A DNA stretch of 38,956 nucleotides from Deltaproteobacteria bacterium (lineage in GTDB: Bacteria > Desulfobacterota > Desulfovibrionia > Desulfovibrionales > Desulfovibrionaceae): positions 1-38,956 of the forward strand of contig SAAX01000020.1 of NCBI GenBank assembly GCA_009929215.1, in the 5' to 3' direction. Below are positions 9,848 to 20,522 of the stretch, piece after piece; position 1 is the first letter of the stretch; every line of letters begins with the position of its first letter. A program made the translations under genes and the position numbers. The notes under the pieces were generated by a model. That model was not told where the DNA came from, searched no databases, and worked only from the letters and a program-made list of their open reading frames with translations.

Positions 9848-10708
9848 CTACTTCTGGCAGTGCGGGCAGTAAACCGTGGCGCGTCCAGCCACCTTGATCT
9901 TTTCCAGAGCGCGGCCACAGGCGCGGCAGGCCTGACCGCTGCGCCCATACACGGCAAAACTGTTCTGAAACGCGCCCACATTGCCGTTGGCATCGCGGTA
10001 GTCGCGTATGGAGCTGCCGCACTGCGAAATGGAGAGCAGCAGCACATCCTTGAGGCAGGCCAGCAGGCGGCTGCGTTGCACTGCCGTGAGTGAGGCCGCC
10101 TTGCGGCGCGGGTCAATGCCCGCAGCAAACAGGCATTCGTCCGCATAAATATTGCCCACGCCAGCAATGACCTTTTGATCGAGCAGCACGGCCTTGATGG
10201 CCGCATTCTTGCCGTCCAGCCGGGCAGAAAAAGCCGCGTCGGTGAGCTCCAGCGGTTCCGGCCCAAGCTCGCGCCAAAAGTCCCAGCGCTGCATGGTTTG
10301 CGGTGTGCCTGCCAGCAACAGGCCAAAGGCCCGCACATCATCAAAAAACAGACGGCGCTTCTGCCCCTGCGCGTTCATGAGGTCAAACACGCAGCGCGTG
10401 TGCGTGCCGGGCTGGGTGTCCACCGAATAAGTCATAAGACGGCCCGTCATGCGCAGGTGCACTGCCAGCCGCAGGCCGATTGCGCCACGCACATGAGGGC
10501 TGGCGGCCTGTGCGGCGTCCAGCTCAAGCAGCAGCAATTTGCCGCGCCTGCACACATCGGTGATGGTGCAGCCCTGCAAATCCTCTGGCCGAAGGCTTAA
10601 GGGGTGCAGGCTCGAATCGCGCAGCAGGATTGCCCCGGTGATGACACTGCCCTGCACATGGGGCCGCAGGGTGCGGGCAACGGTTTCTACTTCTGGCAAT
10701 TCCGGCAT
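9848..10708 (-). CDS. mutM: formamidopyrimidine-DNA glycosylase (Fpg)
   Basis: Fpg removes 8-oxoguanine and ring-opened purines from DNA and nicks the abasic site, the first step of base excision repair. The N-terminus is the diagnostic PELPEVETV, with Pro2 as catalytic nucleophile and Glu3. A zinc finger closes the protein (CRACG ... YCPHC, CxxC-x16-CxxC). At 286 residues it is slightly longer than E. coli MutM (269). The ATG has AGGAA six bases upstream. It lies downstream of the rimM terminator, so it is probably transcribed separately, perhaps with read-through. The identification is secure. Confidence 0.97.
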   Translation of the reverse strand: MPELPEVETVARTLRPHVQGSVITGAILLRDSSLHPLSLRPEDLQGCTITDVCRRGKLLLLELDAAQAASPHVRGAIGLRLAVHLRMTGRLMTYSVDTQPGTHTRCVFDLMNAQGQKRRLFFDDVRAFGLLLAGTPQTMQRWDFWRELGPEPLELTDAAFSARLDGKNAAIKAVLLDQKVIAGVGNIYADECLFAAGIDPRRKAASLTAVQRSRLLACLKDVLLLSISQCGSSIRDYRDANGNVGAFQNSFAVYGRSGQACRACGRALEKIKVAGRATVYCPHCQK

Positions 10709-10913
10709 GACTGTTCCTGTGTGGCTGATGGTGCGGCAAGGTGGGGCTTTCGGATCCGTGCGCCCCGTTATGTCGCTGCCGCTTGCTGGAGGCTTCGCAT
10801 GGCTTACCCTGGCGGTTCAACGTATGCAGGGGAAGAACCTTCCGCCGAAAGCTCCTCCCCTGAAACTGCTGCGGCTCGTGCCGCGTATCAAATCATACCC
10901 GCCATAACAGCGG

Positions 10914-10940
10914 AAAAAATTGTGGCGCACAGCCTGCGCC
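10914..10940 (-). terminator. rho-independent terminator of the ffh-rpsP-khpA-rimM operon
   Basis: Read on the minus strand, a stem GGCGCA / TGCGCC (10940-10935 and 10929-10924) with loop GGCTG is followed by ACAA and six T (opposite A at 10914-10919). It begins six bases after the rimM stop. Good stem and T-tract make this a convincing intrinsic terminator. Confidence 0.8.
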
Positions 10941-10945
10941 GGGCC

Positions 10946-11608
10946 CTACTTGGTGTCGGGCTTGATCTTGGGCTTGGACTGAGGCTTCGTTTGGGGCTTC
11001 GTTTGAGGCTTCTTTTGGCCCTTGGCCTGAGGCTTTGTTTCAGCCCCGGTTTCAGCCTTGGCTTCGGCCCCTGCTTCGACCTTGGTTTCAGCAAGGTAGA
11101 TGTCCAGCAGCCCTTCCGGCGGGTCAATGACCACGGCAGGAGCTTCCAGATCAAAGCCCGCAATGAACTCCGGCCGCGCAGGAAAAAGCACTTCCTTGTC
11201 ATCGTCGGTCATGATGACCCACATTTCAAGGCCCGCAGGGTACTCAAAATGGTCAAGCCTGCCTATGCGCGAGCCGTCGGGTAAAACCACGTCGCAGCCC
11301 AGCAGGTCTTCCAGATAGACCTCGTCGTCATCGGGTTCGGGCAAATCTTCACGCCGCATCATCAACTTGCAGCCGCGCAGGGCCTCTGCCGCAGTGCGGT
11401 CGGCTACGCCTTCGAGCTGCAACAGGGGGCGTTCCTTATGGCTGCGCACAGCCGCAATCTTGACACGGCGCGGCGCATCCTTGCCCTTTTGCAGCCAGAG
11501 CGGCGTGCTCAAAAGCAAGGGGGAGTCCGCATACCAATCGATGCAGATCTCCCCTTTGATGCCGTGGGGCCGCGCCAGCGTACCCATGTGAATCCAGGTT
11601 TCCGTCAT
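10946..11608 (-). CDS. rimM: ribosome maturation factor RimM
   Basis: RimM binds ribosomal protein S19 and assists maturation of the 30S head domain. The N-terminal beta-barrel begins with MGTLARPHGIKGE, the family signature, and the PRC-barrel part follows with DEVYLEDLLGCDV and FPARPEFI near residues 95-155. The last 50 or so residues are an unusual low-complexity tail rich in Lys, Pro, Thr, Gln and Ala (for example KPQTKPQTKPQSKPKIKP), absent from the roughly 175-residue family norm. It is the last gene of the ffh-rpsP-khpA-rimM set and is followed at once by a terminator. The tail is probably disordered and basic, perhaps contacting rRNA; that is inference. Confidence 0.95.
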   Translation of the reverse strand: MTETWIHMGTLARPHGIKGEICIDWYADSPLLLSTPLWLQKGKDAPRRVKIAAVRSHKERPLLQLEGVADRTAAEALRGCKLMMRREDLPEPDDDEVYLEDLLGCDVVLPDGSRIGRLDHFEYPAGLEMWVIMTDDDKEVLFPARPEFIAGFDLEAPAVVIDPPEGLLDIYLAETKVEAGAEAKAETGAETKPQAKGQKKPQTKPQTKPQSKPKIKPDTK

Positions 11609-11733
11609 ATTTCCAGTTTTGCCGCATGGCGGCTTGCTGATGGTTGCCGCGCCCGCAAGGGGTGCGGCAGGCGGAACCGGGTTTTTCCTTCACTGCCACC
11701 GCAAGGCGGCAATAAGCGGGAAAAAACGCGGCG

Positions 11734-11964
11734 CTACTCCATAATTTCCAGCACTGTGCGTTTTTTGCACTTGATGGATGCGGCGCTCAGGATGGTGCGC
11801 ATGGCTCTGGCCGTGCGCCCCTGCTTGCCGATAACCTTGCCCAGGTCCTCTTTGGCGACCTTGAGCTCAAGAACTGTAGTCTGTTCGCCTTCTACTTCGC
11901 TGACCTGCACGTCTTCGGGATGATCCACAAGGGAACGGGCAATGTATTCGATCAGGGCTTTCAT
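11734..11964 (-). CDS. khpA: KhpA, small KH-domain RNA-binding protein
   Basis: This 76-residue protein is a single KH domain. It has the nucleic-acid loop [15 protein letters not shown] (GxxG is GKQG) preceded by [11 protein letters not shown]. In other bacteria KhpA, with KhpB/Jag, binds RNA and affects cell division and ribosome-related functions. Its place between rpsP and rimM is typical of many phyla. The start ATG follows GGAGG with six bases spacing. Family identity is very likely; RNA targets are unknown. Confidence 0.93.
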   Translation of the reverse strand: MKALIEYIARSLVDHPEDVQVSEVEGEQTTVLELKVAKEDLGKVIGKQGRTARAMRTILSAASIKCKKRTVLEIME

Positions 11965-12050
11965 AAGTACCTCCAGTGGGGGTCAGCCTGAGGGCTTTGG
12001 CCGCGCCTAGCGCGTCCAGAGCACAACCGGGGCCTGCATGCAAACCGCCG

Positions 12051-12068
12051 CCGGTTCTCACGAACCGG
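12051..12068 (-). other. 7-bp hairpin in the rpsP-khpA intergenic space
   Basis: CCGGTTC (12051-12057), loop TCAC, GAACCGG (12062-12068) is a perfect hairpin in the 218-base gap between rpsP and khpA. No T-tract follows on the minus strand, so it may stabilise or process the operon mRNA rather than end it. Confidence 0.35.
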
Positions 12069-12182
12069 GAAAGATATTGCCTGAGCTTTCCCAAAGAACA
12101 GCCCGCAGCAAAGTTCTCCTTCAGGCTTTACCCGAAAGAGATTTGCCGTGGGCCCTGCGCCGCCGCAAAGAAAACCCAGAAA

Positions 12183-12422
12183 CTAGGCCATATGCGCTTT
12201 GATAAGAGCGCGCACGGTGTCGGTGGGCTCAGCGCCGCGACCCAGCCATTCCTTGATCTTGCCAGCATCAAGCTTCACTTCAGCCGGATTGACCATGGGG
12301 TTGTAGTAGCCCAGGAATTCCAGCGGGCGGCCATCACGACGGGTTTCGTCGGTAGCGGCCACCACACGGTAGAAGGGGTGCTTCTTGCTGCCAAGGCGGG
12401 TCAATTTCAACTTTACTGCCAT
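12183..12422 (-). CDS. rpsP: 30S ribosomal protein S16
   Basis: S16 is a small-subunit ribosomal protein needed for assembly of the 30S 5' domain. The 79-residue product begins [20 protein letters not shown], the conserved S16 start, and contains FLGYYNPM. Length matches the family. The ATG is preceded by GGGAG. It follows ffh by 124 bases and precedes khpA by 218, as part of the ffh-rpsP-khpA-rimM operon. Confidence 0.98.
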   Translation of the reverse strand: MAVKLKLTRLGSKKHPFYRVVAATDETRRDGRPLEFLGYYNPMVNPAEVKLDAGKIKEWLGRGAEPTDTVRALIKAHMA

Positions 12423-12546
12423 GAGTCCAACTCCCTTTGATTGATGTTATGTTAGCGTTGCGCCCGGGAAAGGGCAAGGGCGGGAAGCCCTGGCGCAAAG
12501 AGATACACTGCCGCACATAACGGCACTCCTTGCCCCGTAAATTTGT

Positions 12547-14091
12547 TTACTTTTTTTTGCGCTTGGGGCGCTCTTTTTTCTTGCGCTTTTTGGGCGCTGC
12601 CTTGGTTGCGCCAGCGCGCGAACCGGGCATGCCATCCATACCGGGCATACCGGGCATTCCACCCATACCGGGCATGCCAGGCATACCGCCCATGCCGCCC
12701 ATGTTGGGCATACCGCCAAGCCCCTTGGGCAGGTTCATGCCGGGGGGCATGCCGCGCATGCGGGGCATGGAGGGCATTTTGGCACCCTTGCCGCCCATCA
12801 TGCCCTTCATCATCTGGCGCATCTGCTCAAACTGGCGCACAAGCTGGTTTACCTGGGCCACGGTAACGCCCGAGCCCTTGGCAATACGCGCCCTGCGGCT
12901 GCCGTTGAGTATGTCGGGGTTGCGTCGCTCGGCCATGGTCATGGAGCTGATGATGGCCTCGGTGCGCTCCATTTCCTTTTCGGGCATGGCCCCGCTGGCT
13001 TCTGCCAGCTTATCGCGCAGGCCGCCCATGCCAGGTATCATCTTAAGGATGCTGTCGAGCGAGCCAAGCTTTTTGATGCGGCGCATCTGGGTGCGAAAAT
13101 CTTCAAGATCAAAGCTGGCCTTCTTCATCTTGAGGGCCAGTTCTTCGGCTTCTTCGGCGTTGATGGTGCTCTGCGCCTTTTCAACCAGGGTGAGCACGTC
13201 GCCCATGCCAAGAATGCGGCCAGCGATACGATCGGGATGGAAAACTTCCATTTCCGACAGTTTTTCGCCCATACCCACAAACTTGACGGGCGCGCCGGTA
13301 ACAGCGCGGATGGAGAGAGCAGCGCCACCGCGCGCATCGCCGTCCATCTTGGTGAGCACCACGCCAGTGATGCCAAGGCGCTCGTTAAAGCTTTCGGCCA
13401 CGGTCACGGCGTCTTGCCCTGTCATGGCGTCGGCAACAAACAAAATTTCCTGGGGCTGCACCGCCTGCTTGATGGCGGCCAGTTCCTGCATGAGGGTTTC
13501 ATCCACATGCAATCGGCCAGCGGTATCGAGCAGCAGCACAGTGGCCTGCTCTTCGCGGGCTTTTTCAAGCGCAGCCTTGGCAATGTCCACGGGGTTCATG
13601 TCTACCGTGGAGGGGTAGCAAGGAATATCAAGCTGTTTGGCCAGCACTGTCAGCTGATCAATGGCCGCCGGGCGGTACACGTCGGCAGGCACAAGGTAGG
13701 GCCGCATTTTCTGCTTGCGCAGGATATTGGCAATCTTGCCCGCCGAGGTTGTTTTACCAGAGCCCTGCAAACCCACAAGCATGATGACCGCTGGTTCGCG
13801 GCCCTGCAAGTTCAGCCCTGCGGTTTCGCCGCCCAGCAGCTGCACGAGCTCGTCGTGAACAATCTTGACAACCTGCTGGGCAGGGCTAACGCCCTTGAGC
13901 ACCTCTTGCCCCAGGCACTTTTCGCGCACGCTTTCCACAAAGTCTTTAACGACCTTGAAGTTGACGTCCGCCTCAAGCAGGGCAAGGCGCACTTCGCGCA
14001 GGCCAGCCTGCACGTTTTCTTCGGTAAGCTGCCCGCGCCCGCTGAATGTGCGGAATACGCCTGAAAGTCTGTCGGAAAGGCTCTCGAACAT
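12547..14091 (-). CDS. ffh: signal recognition particle protein Ffh (SRP54), with long Met/Gly/Pro tail
   Basis: Ffh binds signal sequences and 4.5S RNA and, with FtsY, targets proteins to the inner membrane. The N domain is followed by the GTPase: P-loop GLQGSGKTT at 107-115, DTAGRLHVDE (G3) and TKMDGDARGG (G4). The M domain carries the RNA-binding stretch with LNGSRRARIAKGSG. The protein is 514 residues, longer than E. coli Ffh (453), because it ends in a repeat of Met, Gly and Pro (GGMPGMPGM units) and then a poly-basic end (KKRKKKERPKRKKK). I start at ATG 14091 (MFESLSDRL, the canonical start) rather than GTG 14115. It heads the minus-strand operon. Confidence 0.97.
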   Translation of the reverse strand: MFESLSDRLSGVFRTFSGRGQLTEENVQAGLREVRLALLEADVNFKVVKDFVESVREKCLGQEVLKGVSPAQQVVKIVHDELVQLLGGETAGLNLQGREPAVIMLVGLQGSGKTTSAGKIANILRKQKMRPYLVPADVYRPAAIDQLTVLAKQLDIPCYPSTVDMNPVDIAKAALEKAREEQATVLLLDTAGRLHVDETLMQELAAIKQAVQPQEILFVADAMTGQDAVTVAESFNERLGITGVVLTKMDGDARGGAALSIRAVTGAPVKFVGMGEKLSEMEVFHPDRIAGRILGMGDVLTLVEKAQSTINAEEAEELALKMKKASFDLEDFRTQMRRIKKLGSLDSILKMIPGMGGLRDKLAEASGAMPEKEMERTEAIISSMTMAERRNPDILNGSRRARIAKGSGVTVAQVNQLVRQFEQMRQMMKGMMGGKGAKMPSMPRMRGMPPGMNLPKGLGGMPNMGGMGGMPGMPGMGGMPGMPGMDGMPGSRAGATKAAPKKRKKKERPKRKKK

Positions 14092-14257
14092 GAAGACCCC
14101 ATTGCACCGCAACACTTACGGTGTAAAAATCGGCGCATTTGCGCCCGCCCCGCCGCTGCCGCCACTTACAAGCAAGGGCCGCGCTTTGGTCGAAGTGCTG
14201 ATTCATAGGCTGTTTGGTGCGGCACGTCAAGCCTTACGCGCAGAATGCCCGCGCCCG

Positions 14258-14329
14258 AGCAGCTTTTTGCAGACCCGCCCGCAAACCTGCACCGCGCAAG
14301 GGCTGCCAGCCCCCTTGCAAAAAGCTGCT
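14258..14329. repeat. 14-bp perfect inverted repeat enclosing a nested hairpin
   Basis: AGCAGCTTTTTGCA (14258-14271) is exactly reverse-complementary to TGCAAAAAGCTGCT (14316-14329). The 44-base interior contains GGGCT-GCC-AGCCC (14300-14312), itself flanked by CAAG and CTTG. The composite could fold into one long branched RNA on either strand. It has no gene overlap. Confidence 0.6.
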
Positions 14330-14588
14330 AAAAGCAGTAGTTCGCCAGCACCCGTGCAAACGGCTACAGCGCTCCACGCGCCCTGCCGTGCGGGTACTAC
14401 AACCTGCGTTAAAACAACGCGCAACCCGGCGTGCAGCCACGCCTGGCGCACCAACAAGCCCCGCAAGTGGAGCTTGCGCCCCAGCGGCAACAAAGCCGCC
14501 CATGTTTTTACGCTAAAACAGCACCGGCACGCTTATCCTGCGCACCCGCTACCCCTTGCGGCCCAAGGGCTGGCGCGCGCTGTACTCA

Positions 14589-16122
<1,534 letters not shown>

Positions 16123-16429
16123 AAACAACCGCAACACGCGGTTTGGCCATTGGCGGTGGAATTTCGTCTGCGTACCGACCCTGCGCCGCAAAAGCGCACA
16201 AGCAGGCAGGCGGCCGTCGGGCCAAGGTTAACGAAAATCTCGTGGCGACATTTGCGGGAAGCGCAGCGGCGTGCAAGGCCGTTGCGCCTCCCCACAAGCC
16301 CCGGCACAAAGCCGAGCTGATACAGTGACCCCCCATTGGTCAATCTGTTAATGATCGGCAAGCGAACTACCGGGCGCACGGAAGCGGCGCACAGCAACAG
16401 GCCACGGCCAGCACCAGGCGAGGACACAT
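16123..16429. other. guaB-guaA intergenic region, no gene recognised
   Basis: The 307 bases contain no supported coding frame. A 6-bp stem AACCGC/GCGGTT with a five-base loop lies just after the guaB stop but has no T-tract. The guaA ribosome site GAGGAC lies near the right end. I see no known riboswitch fold. Confidence 0.4.
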
Positions 16430-17965
16430 ATGCCCAGCAAAGTCATAATTATTGACTACGGCTCACAGGTTACCCAGCTTATCGCGCGCCGCGTGCGCGA
16501 AGCCGGGGTTTACTCCGAAATACATTCCTGCATCACAACCGCCGCGCAAGTGGCGGCAATGAAGCCTTCTGCCATCATCCTTTCTGGCGGCCCCGCCAGC
16601 GTGGGTGAATCCGACGCCCCGGCGCTCGACCCCGGTTTTCTTGATCTTGGCGTGCCCGTGCTCGGCATCTGCTACGGCATGCAGCTGCTTGCCCAGAATC
16701 TGGGCGGCCAGCTTGCCCAGTCGCTCACGCGTGAATACGGCCCCTCTGACCTTACCCTTGCCGCACCCTGCGCCCTGTGGGAAGGCATTGAATCCACCAG
16801 CCGCGTGTGGATGAGCCACGGCGACAAGGTTCTTGTGCCCCCGGCGGGCTTTACCGTAACCGGCAAAACCCCCACCCTCGACGTGGCAGCCATGGCCGAC
16901 GAGGCCCGCAAAATCTACGCCGTGCAGTTCCACCCAGAAGTGCACCACAGCGTAGACGGCGAGCGCATGCTGCGCAACTTCCTGTTCAAGGTGGCTGGCA
17001 TCAAGCCCGACTGGACCATGTCTTCGTTTGTGGAGCGCGTGGTTGCCGAAATGGCCGAACAGGTGGGCGACCGCCATGTGGTCTGCGCGCTTTCTGGCGG
17101 CATCGACTCCACCGTTGTGGCCGTGCTGCTGAACAAGGCCATTGGCAAACGCCTGCACTGCATCTTTGTGGATAACGGCTTGCTGCGCCTCGGGGAAGGC
17201 GACGAGGTCGTCAGCTACCTGCGTGAGCATTTCGACCTCAATCTTGACTTTGTACAGGCTCAGGAGCGTTTTCTCTCCAAGCTTGCTGGCGTGGATGATC
17301 CCGAAAAGAAACGCAAGATCATCGGCCACACCTTTATTGAAATTTTTGACGAAGAAGCCAAAAAACTGCCCCAGGTGGACTTTTTGGCTCAGGGCACCCT
17401 GTACCCCGATGTTATCGAGTCGGTGTCACACAAGGGCCCCAGCGCCGTTATCAAGAGCCACCACAACGTGGGCGGCCTGCCCGACACCATGAAGCTCAAG
17501 CTCATTGAGCCCCTGCGCGAACTTTTCAAGGACGAAGTGCGCAAGGTTGCCGCAGAGCTTGGCATGCCCGATTCCATCGTGTGGCGGCATCCCTTCCCCG
17601 GCCCCGGCCTTGCCATTCGCGTGCTCGGCGAAATCACCGAAGAACGCTTGCAGATTTTGCGCCTCGCCGACAGGATCGTGCAGCAGGAACTGCGCGAATC
17701 TGGCTGGTACCGCAAGGTTTGGCAGGGCTTTGCCGTGCTGCTGCCGCTCAAGACCGTTGGTGTCATGGGCGATGGCCGCACCTACGAGCATGTCATCGCC
17801 CTGCGCGTGGTAGACAGCGTGGACGCCATGACCGCAGACTGGGCGCGGCTGCCCGCAGAGCTCATAGAGCGCATGTCGAGCCGCATCATCAACGAGGTCA
17901 AGGGCGTCAACCGCGTGGTGTACGACGTTTCTTCCAAGCCGCCGAGCACCATTGAGTGGGAATAG
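16430..17965 (+). CDS. guaA: GMP synthase (glutamine-hydrolysing)
   Basis: GuaA aminates XMP to GMP using glutamine-derived ammonia and ATP. The class I glutamine amidotransferase domain comes first, with [15 protein letters not shown] (catalytic Cys81) and FHPEVHHS. The ATP-pyrophosphatase domain follows with [15 protein letters not shown], and the dimerisation domain has [17 protein letters not shown]. The 511 residues match the family. ATG 16430 follows GCGAGGAC. tatB begins nine bases after the stop, so guaA heads the guaA-tatB-tatC-hisB-lipoprotein-hisA run. Confidence 0.98.
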   Translation: MPSKVIIIDYGSQVTQLIARRVREAGVYSEIHSCITTAAQVAAMKPSAIILSGGPASVGESDAPALDPGFLDLGVPVLGICYGMQLLAQNLGGQLAQSLTREYGPSDLTLAAPCALWEGIESTSRVWMSHGDKVLVPPAGFTVTGKTPTLDVAAMADEARKIYAVQFHPEVHHSVDGERMLRNFLFKVAGIKPDWTMSSFVERVVAEMAEQVGDRHVVCALSGGIDSTVVAVLLNKAIGKRLHCIFVDNGLLRLGEGDEVVSYLREHFDLNLDFVQAQERFLSKLAGVDDPEKKRKIIGHTFIEIFDEEAKKLPQVDFLAQGTLYPDVIESVSHKGPSAVIKSHHNVGGLPDTMKLKLIEPLRELFKDEVRKVAAELGMPDSIVWRHPFPGPGLAIRVLGEITEERLQILRLADRIVQQELRESGWYRKVWQGFAVLLPLKTVGVMGDGRTYEHVIALRVVDSVDAMTADWARLPAELIERMSSRIINEVKGVNRVVYDVSSKPPSTIEWE

Positions 17966-17974
17966 GGGGGCAGC

Positions 17975-18682
17975 ATGTTTGGGATAGGAAGCACTGAACT
18001 TCTGGTCATCCTGGTGGTGGCCCTCATTGTTCTTGGCCCCAAAAGCCTTGCCAACGTGTCGCGCACGCTGGGCAAGGCCATGGGCGAATTCCGTCGGGTT
18101 TCCACAGACTTTCAGCGCACGCTGAACGCTGAGGCCGAGGAAGATGAACAGCGTAAACGCAAGCAGGAGGCCGCCCGTGCGGCCAAGGAAGCAGCAGCCG
18201 CAGCCAGAGATGCCCAAGCAGCCGAAATGGCTTCAGCCGCTTCTGACGCCCCTGCGGCAACCGCCGCTACGGCTACTGCCACCACGGCTGCCACAGAGAA
18301 CATCCCCGCCTCCGAGGCGGTTATAGACGCCTCTGCCACCCGCTCCGAAACTCAAGCGGCCCAGACCGTTCCTGCACAGGGTACCCCTGCGCAGACCGCC
18401 ACCGCACAGTCCATTGTAGATACCGTGGCTGCGGCAACGGCATCTGAAGCCAAGGTTGTGGACGCACAGGTGGTGGAAGGCCCCGGTGCACATGCCACCG
18501 CAGACAGCACTGTTGAGGCAAAGGCAGATGCCGCCCCGGTTACGCCCCCTGCGGGCAGCCCACTGGCAGAGGCCCTTGCCAAAACCAAGGCCCAGGCCGA
18601 AGCCGCCGAGGCAAAACAGCCAACGCCTCCCAATGGTGAGGCGCAGGCTGCCGCAGCCCCTGAAAATGGCGGCAAGGCATGA
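17975..18682 (+). CDS. tatB: Sec-independent protein translocase TatB with long Ala-rich tail
   Basis: TatB receives twin-arginine signal peptides together with TatC in the inner membrane. The start MFGIGSTELLVILVVALIVL is the membrane segment with the conserved polar Glu8, and LGPKSLANVSRTLG is the TatB-type hinge and amphipathic helix. TatA has FG rather than LGP at the hinge. A charged helix to about residue 75 is followed by roughly 160 residues of low complexity, mostly Ala, Thr, Glu and Val. E. coli TatB is 171. RBS GGGGG lies ahead of ATG. The stop overlaps tatC (ATGA). No tatA is in the window. Confidence 0.93.
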   Translation: MFGIGSTELLVILVVALIVLGPKSLANVSRTLGKAMGEFRRVSTDFQRTLNAEAEEDEQRKRKQEAARAAKEAAAAARDAQAAEMASAASDAPAATAATATATTAATENIPASEAVIDASATRSETQAAQTVPAQGTPAQTATAQSIVDTVAAATASEAKVVDAQVVEGPGAHATADSTVEAKADAAPVTPPAGSPLAEALAKTKAQAEAAEAKQPTPPNGEAQAAAAPENGGKA

Positions 18683-19926
18683 GCACAGACAAGCCCTTGA
18701 GCCCCGAGGTGGCCGTTACTCCGTCTGCCCCTGAGAATGCGGGGGATACGTCGAACCTCAAAGAAGATGAAAGCCTGGCGGCCCCGGTAGAACCGGTGGC
18801 CGCTACGGCTGTTTCTACCGAGGCAGAAAAATCTTCTGCCACAGAAGTCCAGGAATCTACTCAGGTATCTGCGCCAGAATCCTTGCAGGCATCGACGTCT
18901 GCTGCGGCAACAGAAGCCGCCCCCGAATCTGTAGCAGAAGCTGTTGCGGAAGATGCACCTGCCACACTGGCCGAAGGCCAGCCCCCCCTGCCCCCTGTGC
19001 CGCCCGTTGGCGCGGTGCAAAGCCCTGCGGCTGAGCCTGAAAATCTGCCCGTTCAGAGCGAGAGTGCACCGCCCGCCAACCCGGAAGACGAGGAAGCGGA
19101 GGAAGAAGACGATCACCCCATGGGCCTGATGGACCACCTTTCGGAATTGCGTGGCCGCCTTGTGCGTTGCACTGTGGCCGTCATGGTGGGCTTTATTGCC
19201 TGTTGGGCTGTCGTAGACCCCATTTTTGACGCGCTGGTAGACCCGCTGCTCAAGGTTTTGCCCGATGGTTCACATGCCATCTACACCACCCTGCCCGAAG
19301 GCTTTTTTACACGCATGCATATTGCCTTTGTGGCAGGCGTGTTCGTAAGCAGCCCGGTTATTTTTTACCAGATATGGTCGTTCATTGCCCCCGGCCTGTA
19401 CGATGAAGAAAAAAGGCATATTCTGCCAGTGGCCTTTATGTCGGCCGTATTCTTTGTCAGCGGCGGTGCGTTCTGCTACTTTGTGGTGTTTCCCCAGGCA
19501 TTTGCCTTTTTTGTAAGCTATGCCACAGACAGTATCGTGGCCATGCCCAAGGTCAGCGACTACCTGAGCTTTGTACTCAAGCTCATACTTGCCTTTGGCC
19601 TTGTGTTTGAGATGCCTCTGTTTGCCTTCTTTTTGGCGCGCATGGGCATTATCACCGCAGAGCTCATGCGCCGGGTGCGCCGTTACGCCATTCTCGGCAT
19701 CTTTATTGCGGCGGCCGTTCTTTCGCCTCCCGATGTGGTTTCGCAACTGCTTATGGCGGCCCCCATGCTGGTTCTGTACGAAATAAGCATCTATGTTGCG
19801 GTGGCCTTCGGCAAAAAGCCCGCTGCAAAGGATGACGAATCTGAAGAAAAGGCAGATGATGCACCCAACAGCGATGCAACTGAAACCAAGGCGGCCAAGG
19901 GCGAACACTCTACGGAGGACGCATGA
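18679..19926 (+). CDS. tatC: twin-arginine translocase TatC with unusual N-terminal extension
   Basis: TatC is the six-helix core receptor of the twin-arginine pathway. The canonical protein begins at about residue 148 with [17 protein letters not shown] and runs to about residue 375, including [26 protein letters not shown] segment and the membrane helices. Ahead of it are 147 residues rich in Glu, Ala, Pro and Ser, and behind it is a 40-residue acidic tail. The start at 18679 is supported by the ATGA overlap with tatB. A possible internal start is ATG 19120, with purine-rich GAGGAAGAAGA upstream. The stop overlaps hisB. The family is secure; whether the extension is always translated is not. 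Confidence 0.93.
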   Translation: MSTDKPLSPEVAVTPSAPENAGDTSNLKEDESLAAPVEPVAATAVSTEAEKSSATEVQESTQVSAPESLQASTSAAATEAAPESVAEAVAEDAPATLAEGQPPLPPVPPVGAVQSPAAEPENLPVQSESAPPANPEDEEAEEEDDHPMGLMDHLSELRGRLVRCTVAVMVGFIACWAVVDPIFDALVDPLLKVLPDGSHAIYTTLPEGFFTRMHIAFVAGVFVSSPVIFYQIWSFIAPGLYDEEKRHILPVAFMSAVFFVSGGAFCYFVVFPQAFAFFVSYATDSIVAMPKVSDYLSFVLKLILAFGLVFEMPLFAFFLARMGIITAELMRRVRRYAILGIFIAAAVLSPPDVVSQLLMAAPMLVLYEISIYVAVAFGKKPAAKDDESEEKADDAPNSDATETKAAKGEHSTEDA

Positions 19927-20522
19927 GCAACACCGCACCCAGAACCTCCACACAGGAACGTAAAAGCGCAGAAACCGACATCCGGCTTGAGCTGAACCTT
20001 GACGGTCAGGGCATCACGGATGTGAAAACCGGTTTTGGCCTGCTCGACCATATGCTTACCCTAACCGCCTTTTGGGGCGGCATGGATCTGAGGCTGGTTT
20101 GCGAGGGCGACATGGAAGTGGACGCCCACCACACCACCGAAGATGTGGGCCTGCTGTTTGGCAAGGCCTTGCTTGAAGCTTTGGGTGACAGGGCGGGCAT
20201 TGCCAGGGTGGGCTATGGGCGCGTGCCCATGGACGAAGCGCTGGCCGAGGCTACCGTTGACCTTTCGGGCCGCCCCTGGCTTGAATGGCGCGGCGGCGAC
20301 CTGCTGCCCCCGGTTCTTGCGGGCGAAGAAAAAGACCTTTGGCGTGAATATTACAAGGCCATTGCCAGCAGCGCGCGCTGCAACCTGCATATAGAATTCC
20401 GCTACGGCCAAAATGGCCATCATCTGCTGGAATCGGCCGCCAAGGGGCTGGGCCTTGCCCTTGCCCAGGCAGTGCGCCGAAACGGCACAACCATCAGAAG
20501 CACCAAGGGAGGTCTTGATTGA
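19923..20522 (+). CDS. hisB: imidazoleglycerol-phosphate dehydratase
   Basis: HisB dehydrates imidazole glycerol phosphate in histidine synthesis, using a manganese site. The protein has [27 protein letters not shown] (metal-binding His-His and Glu), and near the C-terminus [15 protein letters not shown]. At 199 residues it is the single-function form without the phosphatase domain of E. coli HisB. ATG 19923 follows GGAGG and overlaps the tatC stop. A lipoprotein gene follows, then hisA, so two histidine genes flank an envelope gene. Confidence 0.97.
   Translation: MSNTAPRTSTQERKSAETDIRLELNLDGQGITDVKTGFGLLDHMLTLTAFWGGMDLRLVCEGDMEVDAHHTTEDVGLLFGKALLEALGDRAGIARVGYGRVPMDEALAEATVDLSGRPWLEWRGGDLLPPVLAGEEKDLWREYYKAIASSARCNLHIEFRYGQNGHHLLESAAKGLGLALAQAVRRNGTTIRSTKGGLD

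Noticed and set aside
14214..14516. A 100-codon frame in the ffh-guaB gap
   Set aside because: Composition is Arg/Pro/Ala-rich with no family signs, it crosses the inverted repeat and has no ribosome site.
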